Assembly (NCBI RefSeq): GCF_000001735.4
Contig: NC_003076.8
Coordinates: 1,054,001-1,118,000, forward strand
DNA: 64,000 nt
Direction of reading: 5' to 3'
Origin: Arabidopsis thaliana
Taxonomy: Eukaryota; Streptophyta; Magnoliopsida; Brassicales; Brassicaceae
The position numbers were made by a program, and so were the translations under genes. The notes beneath the pieces were generated by a model. That model had not been told where the DNA came from. It saw only the letters and a program-made list of their open reading frames with translations, and did not search any database. This document shows, in pieces, positions 11,152 to 21,956 of this stretch; positions within the stretch are counted from its first letter, which is position 1, and each line of letters opens with the position of its first letter.

Positions 11152-11434
11152 AAGACGCGAGACGCAGGTATTTATAAACTTATTTGTTTGAGACTCAAGT
11201 TTCCTTTTTCCTTTTCACTTAGGGTTTGTTTAAAGCCCAGAGCAAAACACCAACCTTAGGTTCGGTGATAATCTAGCCGTTATACACGGTTAGGTGATAA
11301 TCTAACAGCTATACATGGTTCGGGTAACAAACTTTCCTTTTTTAAGTTGATACGCTCCTACTAATTTCTTTATATACGCTTCTCATTTATCTAAGGGTAA
11401 TTTGCAAGCCACACCCTTTGATCATGTTTTATTT

Positions 11435-13860
11435 TCAGGAATTGCCAAAGTGAAAGGTGGTTTTCACGTTTTGTCTTTTCAGCTGAAATTTGACCATTTT
11501 GCCCTTGCTGCTACAGATGAGAAATTGTTGAATGTACGGTTTAGTTAGTCAGGTTTAGTTAGGTACACTGTTCCGGTTTAGTTAGAGATATTTTTGTTTC
11601 ACGTTGAGGAGCGCGCTGTACAGTTAGAAGAGAGATTTTTTCATTATAAACGAAATGACATCAACATTTAATGGCCCAAAAAGTTTAGACGTGACTCTTG
11701 TTATAATTAATGCAAAATCATCATTACATGTTATTATATTATAAAATTATTGATAATAATTGTTGAGTTAAAGATGAATCCAGGAACAAACATTAATTGC
11801 GAACGTACATTGATGCTCAAGAAGTGTTGATCTTGTCTATTTACGAAGTTTGGAGCCAAGATAAGCATTATCGTGTAAGTAATGAAGTTTTAAAGATTTT
11901 TTTTGTTATAACACGCTATGATCTTCATTTTATTCGAAATCGACTTTGTTTTTTTATAGAAAAACCCAGAATTTTTTTATTTCCAATTTTGTTGGTTGAA
12001 AATGCTAAATGTGTAAATATTTATGTTTCTAAGTGTGTACATCGAAATTCTATTTATTTTTGTAGATATAATCATGTTTTCAGTTGCATTTAATGGGTTT
12101 CTCCTGAATTTATGATGCAGTTGGGTAATGGATATTCCCGTATTTACTATGGTCGGTGAGTGGAGATGCAAATAAGATAAATGGAAATTTGAACCAAAGG
12201 AAAACATGTTTGGTCGTTGTGTACGTGTTAAGGAAAACAGGACGTACACGGAATTTGTACGTACACTAAGCGAGGCTTTCAGTTTGAAATCCATAGAGAT
12301 CAATCCCATAATTAGTTACTGGATGCCGGGAGAGATGTTAGTGATGATAGATACTAAACGCCCTCCTGTCTACATTGACAGTCAAGTGGGGTTGGATACG
12401 TTCTTTTTAATTCGTGGTCGGTATCCTTCTCTCAACTTGTTTGTCTCTTTCATTACAACCGTCAAGACACTCGAGAATAATGTCTCTAGGACTCATGGTG
12501 ATGATGCTGAAAGTTACCGTGTATGTGATAGTGTTTCAAATGTTGATGAAAATAATGAGGCCGTAGATGAGCAAGACGACGATGAAGACGATAAAACAAA
12601 TGAGGATGAAGAGGAGGGGGACAACGAATATCGTGGTGGGTATGATGATTATCAGGGTGACGATGGATCTATAGGGGGAAGTACCCTCGATCCTACTATT
12701 GATGGTAGTGAAAGTAGTGGCGAAGATTATGATTACAACAAGTGGAACGATGTAATTGTAGAAGAATATGGAATAGGGAATGTTGAGGAGAACGTCATTC
12801 TCACACCAGGGGAATTCAGTCGTCTGTTGGCAGAGTGTACGTACACAAGTCAGCGTGTACCTGGCGGAGATAACATTTCTCACTCGGGAGACCGCACACC
12901 AGCTGTGACTCCAAGAAGTATGTGTCAACATGGTTTGTACCAATGTACCTACACTATACATTGAGAAGTGTTTTTAAGAACAGAAAATCATACAACAAAC
13001 AATGTCTTATCTCAACCACTGCCAATATTGGTTTAATATTGTATCAATAAATTTTTCTTAATAATTTAATTCACAAACAAAAATGTACGTATATTATTTC
13101 ACATGTACACATGTACACATGTACATACATTAATTTACCAACAAAAATGTACGTACATTATTTCACCATCTATTTTTATTTAATTATTATGTATGTATTG
13201 AGATTATTGAGATATAAGAATACGTAATAAAATAGTTTTAGTTATTAGAATTCGTCCCATATATGTTCCAATAAATAATTTCGTGTACGTACACTATAAA
13301 TTGAATATACGTACACAGAAAAAATTCGATGAAGGGTATAATTGTAATTTTTCAGTCATCTTCAACCTGTGTATCCTTTTCTGCAAACCTAATTTTGCGG
13401 CCGTCTTTATTAGTTTTCTGAAAATCTCATTTTTTTTACGTTTTGATTACTATTTATAAATAAATCTTGTAAACCTAGAGTATCTTTAGTTTAAAAAGCT
13501 AAAGTGTTTGTATCTATGAGCTTTTTTTTTGCATTTTGTTCATCTCTGAAAACAAGAAATTTGTTCCTCAATTTTGGAGTTCAATGCAAAGATGTCGAAA
13601 TATGAAGGAGTGGATAATGAATTTTGAACTTCTTTCTACTTCTCTCTCGAAATACTCCATCTCTTTCTCTTTTTCTTCTTCTTCGATTTCTTTGTTTCAG
13701 TTTTTTTTTTTTTTTTTTTTTTCAAAACTGAACCACAGAAACTAAACCGAAATCAAGTGCTGTGTGGTTTGGTTGCTCCCATTAATGATATTTTAGTCTG
13801 AAAATAACTGAAAAGACAAACGGTGAAAACCATATCTCACTTTGGTAAACTACGAGAGCA
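11435..13860. mobile_element. Decayed Mutator-like (MULE) element with imperfect terminal inverted repeats
   Basis: The left end (from about 11444, ccaaagtgaaaggtggtttt, then gttttgtcttttcag) reappears inverted at the right end (ccaaagtgagatatggtttt, then tttgtcttttcag, read on the minus strand from about 13844 down to 13806). The likeness extends gapped for about 120 bp to paired ggtttagtt tracts (about 11538 and 13740). Inside lies a MuDR-N-terminal-like ORF with a premature stop (12128-12964). A dense set of tacgta palindromes is also present. No transposase catalytic core is seen, so the element is non-autonomous. I could not identify a target-site duplication. Confidence 0.65.
12128..12964 (+). 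pseudogene. MuDR-type N-terminal domain ORF of a MULE, broken by an in-frame stop
   Basis: An ATG at 12128 follows a good 3' splice site (tatgatgcag, ending at 12120) and reads MDIPVFTMVGEWRCK, then TAA at 12173-12175. It continues in the same frame as DKWKFEPKENMFGRCVRVKE and on to 12964. The layout (short strand, W.F.P, then V..NxTYxEF, then a run of beta strands, then a very acidic D/E-rich region) is that of the N-terminal domain of MuDR/VANDAL transposases. The zinc-ribbon/DDE part is absent. An ATG at 12206 gives the 252-aa remnant if translation restarts. The protein is probably not functional. Confidence 0.6.
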
Positions 13861-13869
13861 ATTCTTTTT

Positions 13870-14332
13870 TCATCTACTTATGTGAAAATTTCTTTTTATC
13901 TAATTAACGTTGTGCTCTGCCTCCTTTGTATTATTTGATCCTGTTATTGAATGTTCCCATACTAGTTTCGATTTGCTACTTGTTCTTTTATTTCCACCTC
14001 TGTTCAAGAGATACTAGTTCATTCACAAGTTTGATTAGACTTGGTGGATGTATATATGTTTTGTCTCTTTTCTACTTTTATTCCTAGACTAAGTGGCTTA
14101 TGTTTTACTCTTCTATATACTTTGAATTGCAGCTTTCAAGAACAGAGGCTAAGAAGATCAGAACCAAAGTATATTTAGGAGGATCTTGAACAGAAATGAA
14201 CAGAAGCAAGACATCAAACACCAAAAAATTGACCTCTTCATAACCATATCTATAAAGCACATGAGATATGAGATCCAAATAACAAAACAACTGGGAAAAC
14301 CAAAGAAATAAAGTGACATGAATGTTCAAGAT
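13870..14332. other. Intergenic, 3' side of IQD12
   Basis: AT-rich sequence downstream of the MULE and of IQD12 (minus strand). It probably holds the IQD12 3' untranslated region near 14100-14332. No other feature is seen. Confidence 0.5.
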
Positions 14333-15683
14333 TCAACAATTATGTTGATATGTGGTCAGAGACGACTTCTTAGCGTTGTTGATCTTACTATTTTCGCAGA
14401 CAAAAGTAGACCAGAGAGAGACTTTATCCCCATCCTTCTTGTAGTTATCAAACAAAGAATCCATGATCCCTACACGTTGCCTTGGTGTGCTCAGTGATCT
14501 CATCTTTTCCCTTGCAGACTCTGTCACACTCATGTACGGCTGGAAACCATTGGATCTTTGAAACCAGCTCTCGTCTTCCAATATACTCTGCTCCAAACGG
14601 CTGAAAGATCTCCTTGGGAAAGAAAATGGAGAGTCTTGTCCATCACCAGAGTCTTGTCTCTGCAAAGATCTAAGCTTTACTTTTGTAGGGACAAGCATTT
14701 CACTTGGAATGAGAAATGAGTTGATGGATTTTGCAGACTTGGATTCACCCCAATGTTCCAGCCGACAGCTTCTCATCCCCATATCCTTAGCGTACAGTGA
14801 CTCCACAAGCATATGAGGACTTCTTCTCTCCTGCAAAAACAACTCCTTGAAAAACTAACCAGATATATAAAGATCTTGAGAGAGAGACTTTACCCGTTGA
14901 GACCGGGAGTATTTCAACATACGATCGCGCTTGATCACACCTTCTTGCTTCCTCAACCATATGGCTTTTATATCTTCCTTCGTGAGAGCACTACTGTCCC
15001 AACCATTGCACTTCACCTTTGAGTTACACAGCGAATGGTTCGATACCTGAAGCTCCTCTTTGATCTCAGATTTGGTATTGGACCAATGCTTTCTCTCTGT
15101 TTGTCTCTGGATGATGTTTGATGTTGAAGCTTTGTTGGAGTGTGAAGACTTCAATAAAGCAGAAACCTTTCGCCTAACAGCTCGGCCACGCACAATTGCT
15201 TGAAGCCTTACAAGTGCCTTAAGCGCCCGCAACGCTTTCCTGGCCAGAGAAGCCCTGAATGCACTCTGAATCTTGATAGCAGCCACATTGGGAGCGAGCT
15301 TCTTGACAAAATGTTGTGATGTGAAGGCGTTTCCCGCCATCCGGACAACCTCAGCAGCTGCCTTGGCGGCTGCAACCGCTGCCTCAGCTGCTGCAGCCGT
15401 GGCAATGGCTACATTCATTGCATGTTTCCTCTGATCCTGTGTTGCTTCGTTCAAAGTCCTTGTCTCTTGCCCACAAGTGGCAAGCTGCGGTCTCAGCTTC
15501 AGCCTTTTAAACACCCATCTCAATCTCCTTGGCTTCTACGTAAAAAGAAGAATCATTTTAGATTCAGAAACATAAACAATTCATAGTGTGTAGAGAAAGA
15601 AACAAAACCTTCTCTGCTCTTGCTTTGGCCTCGCAGATGAATAGTCTTTTCATCCAACCGAACCACGACCTCCTCTTCGCCAT
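14333..15683 (-). CDS. IQD12: IQ67-domain calmodulin-binding protein IQD12
   Basis: Three coding exons (15683-15609, 15535-14894, 14830-14333) give 404 aa. The protein starts [15 protein letters not shown], the basic N-terminus typical of plant IQD proteins. An Ala-rich helix precedes the IQ67 core, where [17 protein letters not shown] and [16 protein letters not shown] form two tandem IQ motifs; the exon 1-2 junction sits in the usual IQD place. The rest is basic and Ser-rich, with no enzyme domain. IQD proteins bind calmodulin and act as scaffolds on microtubules, the nucleus or the plasma membrane. The initiator is the 23rd codon of the open frame; earlier frame sequence is leader. A pyrimidine/purine-rich leader extends to about 16030. 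Confidence 0.93.
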
Positions 15684-17720
15684 TAGATGGAGTTCTCTGG
15701 TAACAAATGATAAAATCCTCTTATTAAGTTGATCAAGAAAACAGAACAAACATCTAAAGAAGATCCATTAAAGATCGAACCAAAATAGGTATATATCCAC
15801 AGATTTTGTGTTTCAAGATCATTAGACTCATCAATATATAAATCACATCAATAGAACAAACGATATAATGATGTAACAACACATTAGTGTCTAATAGGTA
15901 TGGAAGAATCTTACTTTACCTATGAACGAACACAAACCAAATGATGAGAATCAGGAAGAAAGATGATGTGGGAGATTCAGACACTTGTGAAGAGATGATT
16001 TCAAGTGATGTCTAAATATAGTGATGATCCTCTCTCTCTCTCACCTTTTCCAACTGTCACTTTCACTATCTATATGATTACTGACTTGTTCAAACCCCTA
16101 ACTCTCCTTTTTCTTTTGCTTCTTAACCAATCACTTTATAAATTCATACATTCTTTTCTTTCTTCCTACTTTTGGCTTGTGATAAAAGAACATGTGGCTT
16201 GTCAACGTATCTAATATCTATGCCTCCAAAATATATATGAAAGTATGTTAAAGTAGATTATACATATTTTAATGTAACCATTATATCGCTTGAAAACTAT
16301 ATACATTGGACTCGTAAATTATTATAGCTTTGGGAGAAAAGAATAATGACGACAATGAGTGATAGTACAGTTTAATCATTAATAGAGAAATAAAATTAGA
16401 TACATCAAACTTTGGAGATTTTTAATCAAAGACTATTTTGGGTTTCATTTTCTTGTAGTTAGGGGTGATTGTTGTCTTGTTGAGAATGCTAAAAAGTATT
16501 AGTCACTAAATGTTTATAACTCACTAAAATGACATTATACGAAATAGCAGTAACGGAGTTTTAATTATGAAACTGAGTTTTAACACCCAAACTTGGTAGA
16601 AACTCAAAACATGCACATATTTATTACTTTAAAAGTTTCATAATAATGAGCTAAATTTATCAAAGATTCACAAATCTCGTAATCGGATGAATATCAATAA
16701 AAATTAGTTGATGGTGGTGGTCCATATAGACCAAAATTCGTTGTTGAGTAGATCATTACAACTTTAGTTATCATGTCATTGAAACAATGATGAGCCATGT
16801 GAGCCATATATATGATATGAACATATATAGAGAGCGACCTATAGGTTTTGTTTAGGCCTTTATAAATAATGCATTGGAGTTTCTCAACACAGTTAAAGAT
16901 CCTTTTGAGTTGTCATAATGTCCCACCACTCTTTTAACACCAGCTTCTTTTTCCCTTCAAATCCAACAATATTAGTGATCATCTTTTTTCTAGGCATAAT
17001 GCATAATTTTGAAATGTAAATCTCACTTGAAGTCAGAATTGTTGGTGCATATTTAGACGGGTCTCTATTTATTCAAATCAATGATCTTTACAAATATCTT
17101 AACATAACATTTTCATCATTCATAAAAAGATAAAAGGGAAGAAAAAGGTTGCAAGCAAAAAGAAAATAGAAAAAAAATCAATGTACCAATAATGAGATCA
17201 TAAAGTTATTATCTGTACCTAAGATTACATAGAGAGAAACTATGATCTGTTTCTTAGATCACTACATGACTTTATAATTATTATTATGTTTATTCGTTTT
17301 TTAGAAAATTGAAAGAACAAACATTCGTCATTACATTTCAAAGAATGTGGACATTCTCCAAGTGACCCATTAATTCAACTTATAATATTGAAACTATTTG
17401 GATCAACCTATAACTTAAGAACTATGTAGACAAGTGACATCGATTATCTGTGTAAATAAATTGATCTGTTTTATAATTTGTTAGATTGAACCATTTGTTC
17501 TATGTGTAAATTATCATAAATTAGCTACAAACGGAGTCAACCACAAAACGCAGATCCAAAACGCAAATGCAAAAAGGCAGAGTCTTTAATGACACCCATG
17601 AGAGAATACATCAAAACCATGAGAGGTTCATCAATGGCCAAAACCAAAAACCTTCAGCATCAAAACATAAAAGATAGTTGAATAGCCTACATACATAAAC
17701 TGATTAAAAGCATAAACTAC
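15684..17720. other. Long intergenic region 5' of IQD12
   Basis: The IQD12 leader and promoter occupy roughly 15684-16300, including a (ga)n tract at 16030-16044 on the minus strand. The remaining about 1.4 kb is AT-rich; I see no ORF, RNA gene or repeat in it. Confidence 0.5.
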
Positions 17721-19001
17721 TTAGTTACTTCCTGCGGAAGAGGCGTTGCATTGAGGAGTGTCGATCATCATGGCATTGTTTTCAAACAGAGGAGAACAAG
17801 GCCAGGTACGTCGAAAGTAAGGCACCACTTTGTTGAAATCCCAAACGAGTGTCGATTTTCGTCCTTGGTACTGAACTACTTCGACCCTTTTAGTCTCTGT
17901 GTGATAGATGAAGATTTGTGTATCACATCTGATGTACACCAAGTCCGACTTCTGATTGAAGAGCGCAAGCAGCTGCGTTTCTTTAGTCCAAGTGCTGAAT
18001 CTTGTAGCTACCGCTTGGTTCATTTTCCACATCGCCTTGAAATTCACCTTAAACAGCAGGTTCCATTCAAGCACATTGCCTACCTTTTCAAGCTTCCATA
18101 CCTCCATTACCGACTTATTGCTCCATCCGTATTGTAAAGACCCATCATCGGTTTCTCCCAGAACCTGTTCATCATAGTCATATGTTTTCGGAAGCTTTAT
18201 CACATCAATCCGTTTCTCCTCACTGTTTGAGTCATATATGGCAATTTTACCTCCTCTAGCATGCCAATAAACAACGCCTTTAATCACTCTCCCTGGAGTC
18301 CACGGGCTGAGAGATAGAGGCTCGAGACAAATAAGCTCTGAGTAGCTCCACGTAGAAGTTTTTGAGGAAAAAGTCTCTACCTTCACCTTTGTACTGTTAA
18401 CAGGAAAGGCTACACACTCTGCCCGGACCACCTTGTAGCTAAACCCTTGATCAGGACTATCCTCAGAAATCAAAGACATACAAAGTTCTTCGAAATGAAC
18501 TCTGGGACGTGGAAGTTGCTGCTGCTTCTGTGTACTCGGATCCCACAAGTAGTAAGCTTTTGGATGGCGGCCGCAGAGTAGAAGACCATCTGCAGAGTCG
18601 ATGTAGTATCCAAGCTTTTTCAGAATACCAGAGGATTCAATTTCATCACCAATACTGCTGGTTGAGAGCAAAGGAAGAGATGGCTCAGCGCGAGGGCGAC
18701 GAGTTCCATCTATGCGTCTTCCAAGGTACATTGAGCTGCAGACGAAGAAGCCAATGAGTTCAAAATTAGGTTTCCACTTGGCTAAGTAAGTGTGACGGAA
18801 GCAAGGGCTGGCTATAATCTCAAGCCATCTCTTGGACACCAAAATCAGCTTGTATATCGTTTCTGGTGGAAGCAGGATAAGAATCTCACACATAGTATCA
18901 TTACTGTTAAGAACCTCATGAGTACTCAGAGCAGAAGTCATCCCCAAATTGGTTTTTAACCTGGCAGAACAAGACATTGCAGACACTGTTTCTTTGTTCA
19001 T
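17721..19001 (-). CDS. F-box protein with F-box-associated domain
   Basis: An intronless coding region. The open frame begins further upstream on a non-ATG codon; the first ATG is 19001 (426 aa), with an alternative at 18977 (418 aa). A divergent F-box lies at about residues 35-80 (EILILLPPETIYKLILVSKRW), as in substrate receptors of SCF ubiquitin ligases, where it contacts SKP1/ASK. The remainder (LWDPSTQKQQQLPRP, then repeated W/Y-containing strands) is an F-box-associated beta-propeller-like domain of the plant FBA type, the presumed substrate-binding region. The target is unknown. A leader intron is likely: gtag just upstream at about 19061 reads as a 3' splice site, and AAG/GTTCTT at about 19370 as a donor. 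Confidence 0.85.
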   Translation of the reverse strand: MNKETVSAMSCSARLKTNLGMTSALSTHEVLNSNDTMCEILILLPPETIYKLILVSKRWLEIIASPCFRHTYLAKWKPNFELIGFFVCSSMYLGRRIDGTRRPRAEPSLPLLSTSSIGDEIESSGILKKLGYYIDSADGLLLCGRHPKAYYLWDPSTQKQQQLPRPRVHFEELCMSLISEDSPDQGFSYKVVRAECVAFPVNSTKVKVETFSSKTSTWSYSELICLEPLSLSPWTPGRVIKGVVYWHARGGKIAIYDSNSEEKRIDVIKLPKTYDYDEQVLGETDDGSLQYGWSNKSVMEVWKLEKVGNVLEWNLLFKVNFKAMWKMNQAVATRFSTWTKETQLLALFNQKSDLVYIRCDTQIFIYHTETKRVEVVQYQGRKSTLVWDFNKVVPYFRRTWPCSPLFENNAMMIDTPQCNASSAGSN

Positions 19002-20204
19002 CAGTAATAGAAATCCAACACAATCAAAACAACCACACAGAATCAAAAGACCCACAAGCTACAAAGAAACACAAATCAATTTCAAGTATCTAGTGGATTG
19101 AGAAAACTCAATAACCTAAAATCTCCAAAGAGAATCTACCAAAACGCATGCAAAATCACAAAAGATGTTATTTTGGTTACACCCATGAGGAACAAGAACA
19201 AAAGTCGGAGAATTTCGCAGAAATTTTTCTGAAACCCTAAGCTTCAAAGTTACGATTTTTAAGAACAGGAAACGATTACAGAGCGAGACTCATCACTAAG
19301 GTAGAAAAAAAGACTTAGCATTACGTCAAGAAATTGGAAGATACAAGAGCTAAAAGAGGAGAGAGAAGAACCTTGGTGACGACGAACGCTGAACGCAGAG
19401 AAGGGATGCAAACGTTTCTTCACAAGACTAAAGTTATACAATGCTACAATATAAAGGGACAAGTACTTTCTCCTAACCGGATCTCGTTGCGATTGAACCG
19501 GGTTCAGTTCAGTTTAAATTTGGTTCGGATTGATGGAAATCCAGAATTCTGATTGGATGAATTGCTTTAATTTGATTTACATTATTTTTATGTTTGGTAC
19601 GATTTCGTTAGGGTTTAGGTCAATTTGTTACTACAATAAATGTGAACCGGTTATGCTATTTGCTTTTTAACCTTTTTTTTTCTGACATCCCCTCTCTGGT
19701 TTCATCTGACGACGGACAAGATTTAAGGGATAATCGAACGGTCAAAATTATAAACTACGGGACAGATTTCGTTTTTTTTTTTTTTTGACAAGCGACGAAG
19801 ATTTTTCTTTCTTTCAAATTGTGTTTTTCTCTATATTCGATTCGAGATTAAATTCTGAAATATTGTTCTTTTTTTTTTTTTCTCTTTTGTGGCATGAACA
19901 TAATTGTTTTCTTTTGTTCTAGGAATGTCATTTGTCACTTTTGTTAATGCAATTGAGAAATTTGAGGTTGCAGTTAGGTATGCATTTAAAATAAGATTGT
20001 CTAGTAGAAATTGGACTTACGATTTATATGATCTTCATAAGTAAAAAAGGATGCTAACATATTTTAAAAAATCTGTTGTTCAAAAAAAAAAAAAACATAT
20101 CTTAAAAAATCAATAAAATCTAAGGATGTAAGATATTATTACAAATAGTAGAGATTTATAACTTAACAAAAAATCGAGGAGGGACTAAAAAATAACGCTC
20201 GTAA
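19002..20204. other. Intergenic, F-box leader and unassigned DNA
   Basis: 19002-19450 is probably the F-box gene's leader and promoter. From 19600 on there are several poly-T runs (19672, 19773, 19869) and AT-rich sequence. Nothing else is recognised. Confidence 0.45.
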
Positions 20205-21289
20205 TTAAGCCCTAGTACACTTGATCTGTGAAAGAATCTGATTGTTCAAGAACTTAGACATGAATCTATAAGCCTTTTGAGTCAAGTGCACTCCGTCCCA
20301 ACTTATGAACTTGTGTGGATTCTGACACACCGGAACTCCCACTGCTCCGTATGGCCTCTTTCCGTCGTAGTTGTAAGCTCCACCGGTCCCGCAACACGAT
20401 TTCAAAGCTACACTCTTGTCGAATCTTTCACTTCGTAGAACGTATTGAAACGCATTGTAGTAATCTCCGTATACTATAGCCACGTCTGGAAACTCTTTTC
20501 TCAAAGAAGCTATAGCTTCTTGGAGTTGGTTATTGTGATCCATTGCGAATTCGTTGAGATGCGTCAAGCAACCGTTGTCGTCGTAATCTTTTGTATCTTT
20601 CACGGGAAAAGACGTCAAGTAAATCGGAAAACATCCCACTGGAAAGTTTCCCGGGACGACCACGTTAACCGCACCAGCACGGATCACCTCTCTAGCTGCG
20701 GCTGTGATGGCTCCAACCACGTGAGGGATGTAGCTTCTGATTTCTTCCATTGGTTTGCCTTGGAAGAAACCGTAGTTGTAGTCGTTGCCTCCTATCTCAC
20801 CGACCATGAAAAGAGAGTGCTTCAAGCAATCCGAAGAAGAGCCGTGACACGTGGAACGTAGATGACCCTTGAACCAAGCAAGCTGCATGGAGAGAGGAGT
20901 GTTTGTTGCCGGAACGTGGAGATTTCTCTCGGAGAAGAAAGAGCTGTTGAGTGCTGTGCTTCCGGAAACTCCGAAGTTAACAAAGACGTTGTGTTCCCGT
21001 TGAGGTAAGGGTTTAGGAGTGGGAGATGAAGCCTGCGTGCCAAGTAATCGATCATTAGCAGTCCGTTAGATAGACGACCGGTGGCTTGGTGAAAGTATGT
21101 TTGACCGTATGGATAATTAGCGGCGTGAGAAGATCTGGCTCCAACAGGGCCGTTGCGGATTAAGTTTCCAGTGTCGGAGATGGAGTCACCGAATTGGTAG
21201 ATAGAGTTGATAGGACATTGATCCGATGAATGAACAAGGGACACGAAGAGTATAAACACAAGAAGCGATAATGCTTTGGTCGTAGACAT
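20205..21289 (-). CDS. GDSL-type SGNH esterase/lipase, reading frame disrupted
   Basis: The ATG at 21289 begins MSTTKALSLLVFILFVSLVHSS, a signal peptide for secretion. Block I is FGDSISDTGN (nucleophile Ser), block II NFGVSGS, block III GGNDY (oxyanion Asn), and block V SWDGVHLT supplies Asp and His, so all catalytic residues are encoded. The frame breaks at about 20995-21005: N-terminal codons run through YPYGQTYFH and GRLSNGLL into LNPYLNGN, while NFGVSGS lies in another frame. Splicing out 21145-21033 (exons 21289-21146 and 21032-20205) restores one 323-aa frame, the length I remember for the reference model, but removes about 38 conserved residues. Either the enzyme is damaged by a 1-nt deletion or that intron is genuine. 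Confidence 0.8.
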
Positions 21290-21956
21290 TGTTAGAGAAG
21301 TTTGAGAGATTTGTTTGTTGGTTTTAGACAAAGAGAAGGATGAGAGAATTTGTTGCCTATGTGTGTGTATATATAGAGTTTCATAATCTAGCTCCTAGTT
21401 AGTCTGTGATTTAGATAGATATATTCAATAATAATTATTGATAGTGATAAATTCAAGAAAAATATTTGATAGAACGAGATCTGAGAAAATATGTCAGAAT
21501 TTTTATTTTATTTTATATTATTAAAAAACATTATTATTTAATATTTAATCAACTAGAATCAGGCAAAACGAGGCAACGTATCGAAAATTCCTCTTTTTAT
21601 TAATATCAATATTTTGCCTAAAACAAAAAGGAAATAAATATTAAAACGCTTTCTTTACTTTTTTATTTTCACCTGAAAAATTCGAAATTAAGAATGAAAA
21701 AGGAAACGACAAAAAAAAAAGAATGAAAAAGGAAATTTCTAGAGAGAAATCTCTGTGTTCTTTGATTTTTCTTCACCTCATCTTCTTATAAATCATCTGT
21801 TTCGTTGCAGAGAGCTCTAAAAGAAACAACAACCTTTCTCTCTGATTATCTTCGCCATTTCTCGTCGAAATTAGGGATTTTGTTCATTAAATCTTCCTGA
21901 TTTGGAAGGTATTTTCATTGTCTGCTTGAAAAAAATTCAATCTTTGTCGGTTCATT
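21290..21956. promoter_or_regulatory. Shared upstream region of divergent genes
   Basis: 667 bp separate the GDSL start from the start of the next, plus-strand gene. Minus-strand TATA-like tatatata at about 21366-21373 lies about 80 bp before the GDSL ATG. The plus-strand leader (CT-rich, from about 21770) precedes 21957. No other feature is seen. Confidence 0.45.

Noticed and set aside
12536-12961. 141-codon antisense ORF in the MULE
   Set aside because: Ile/Val/Thr-rich shadow of the acidic D/E-coding strand; no start context or family.
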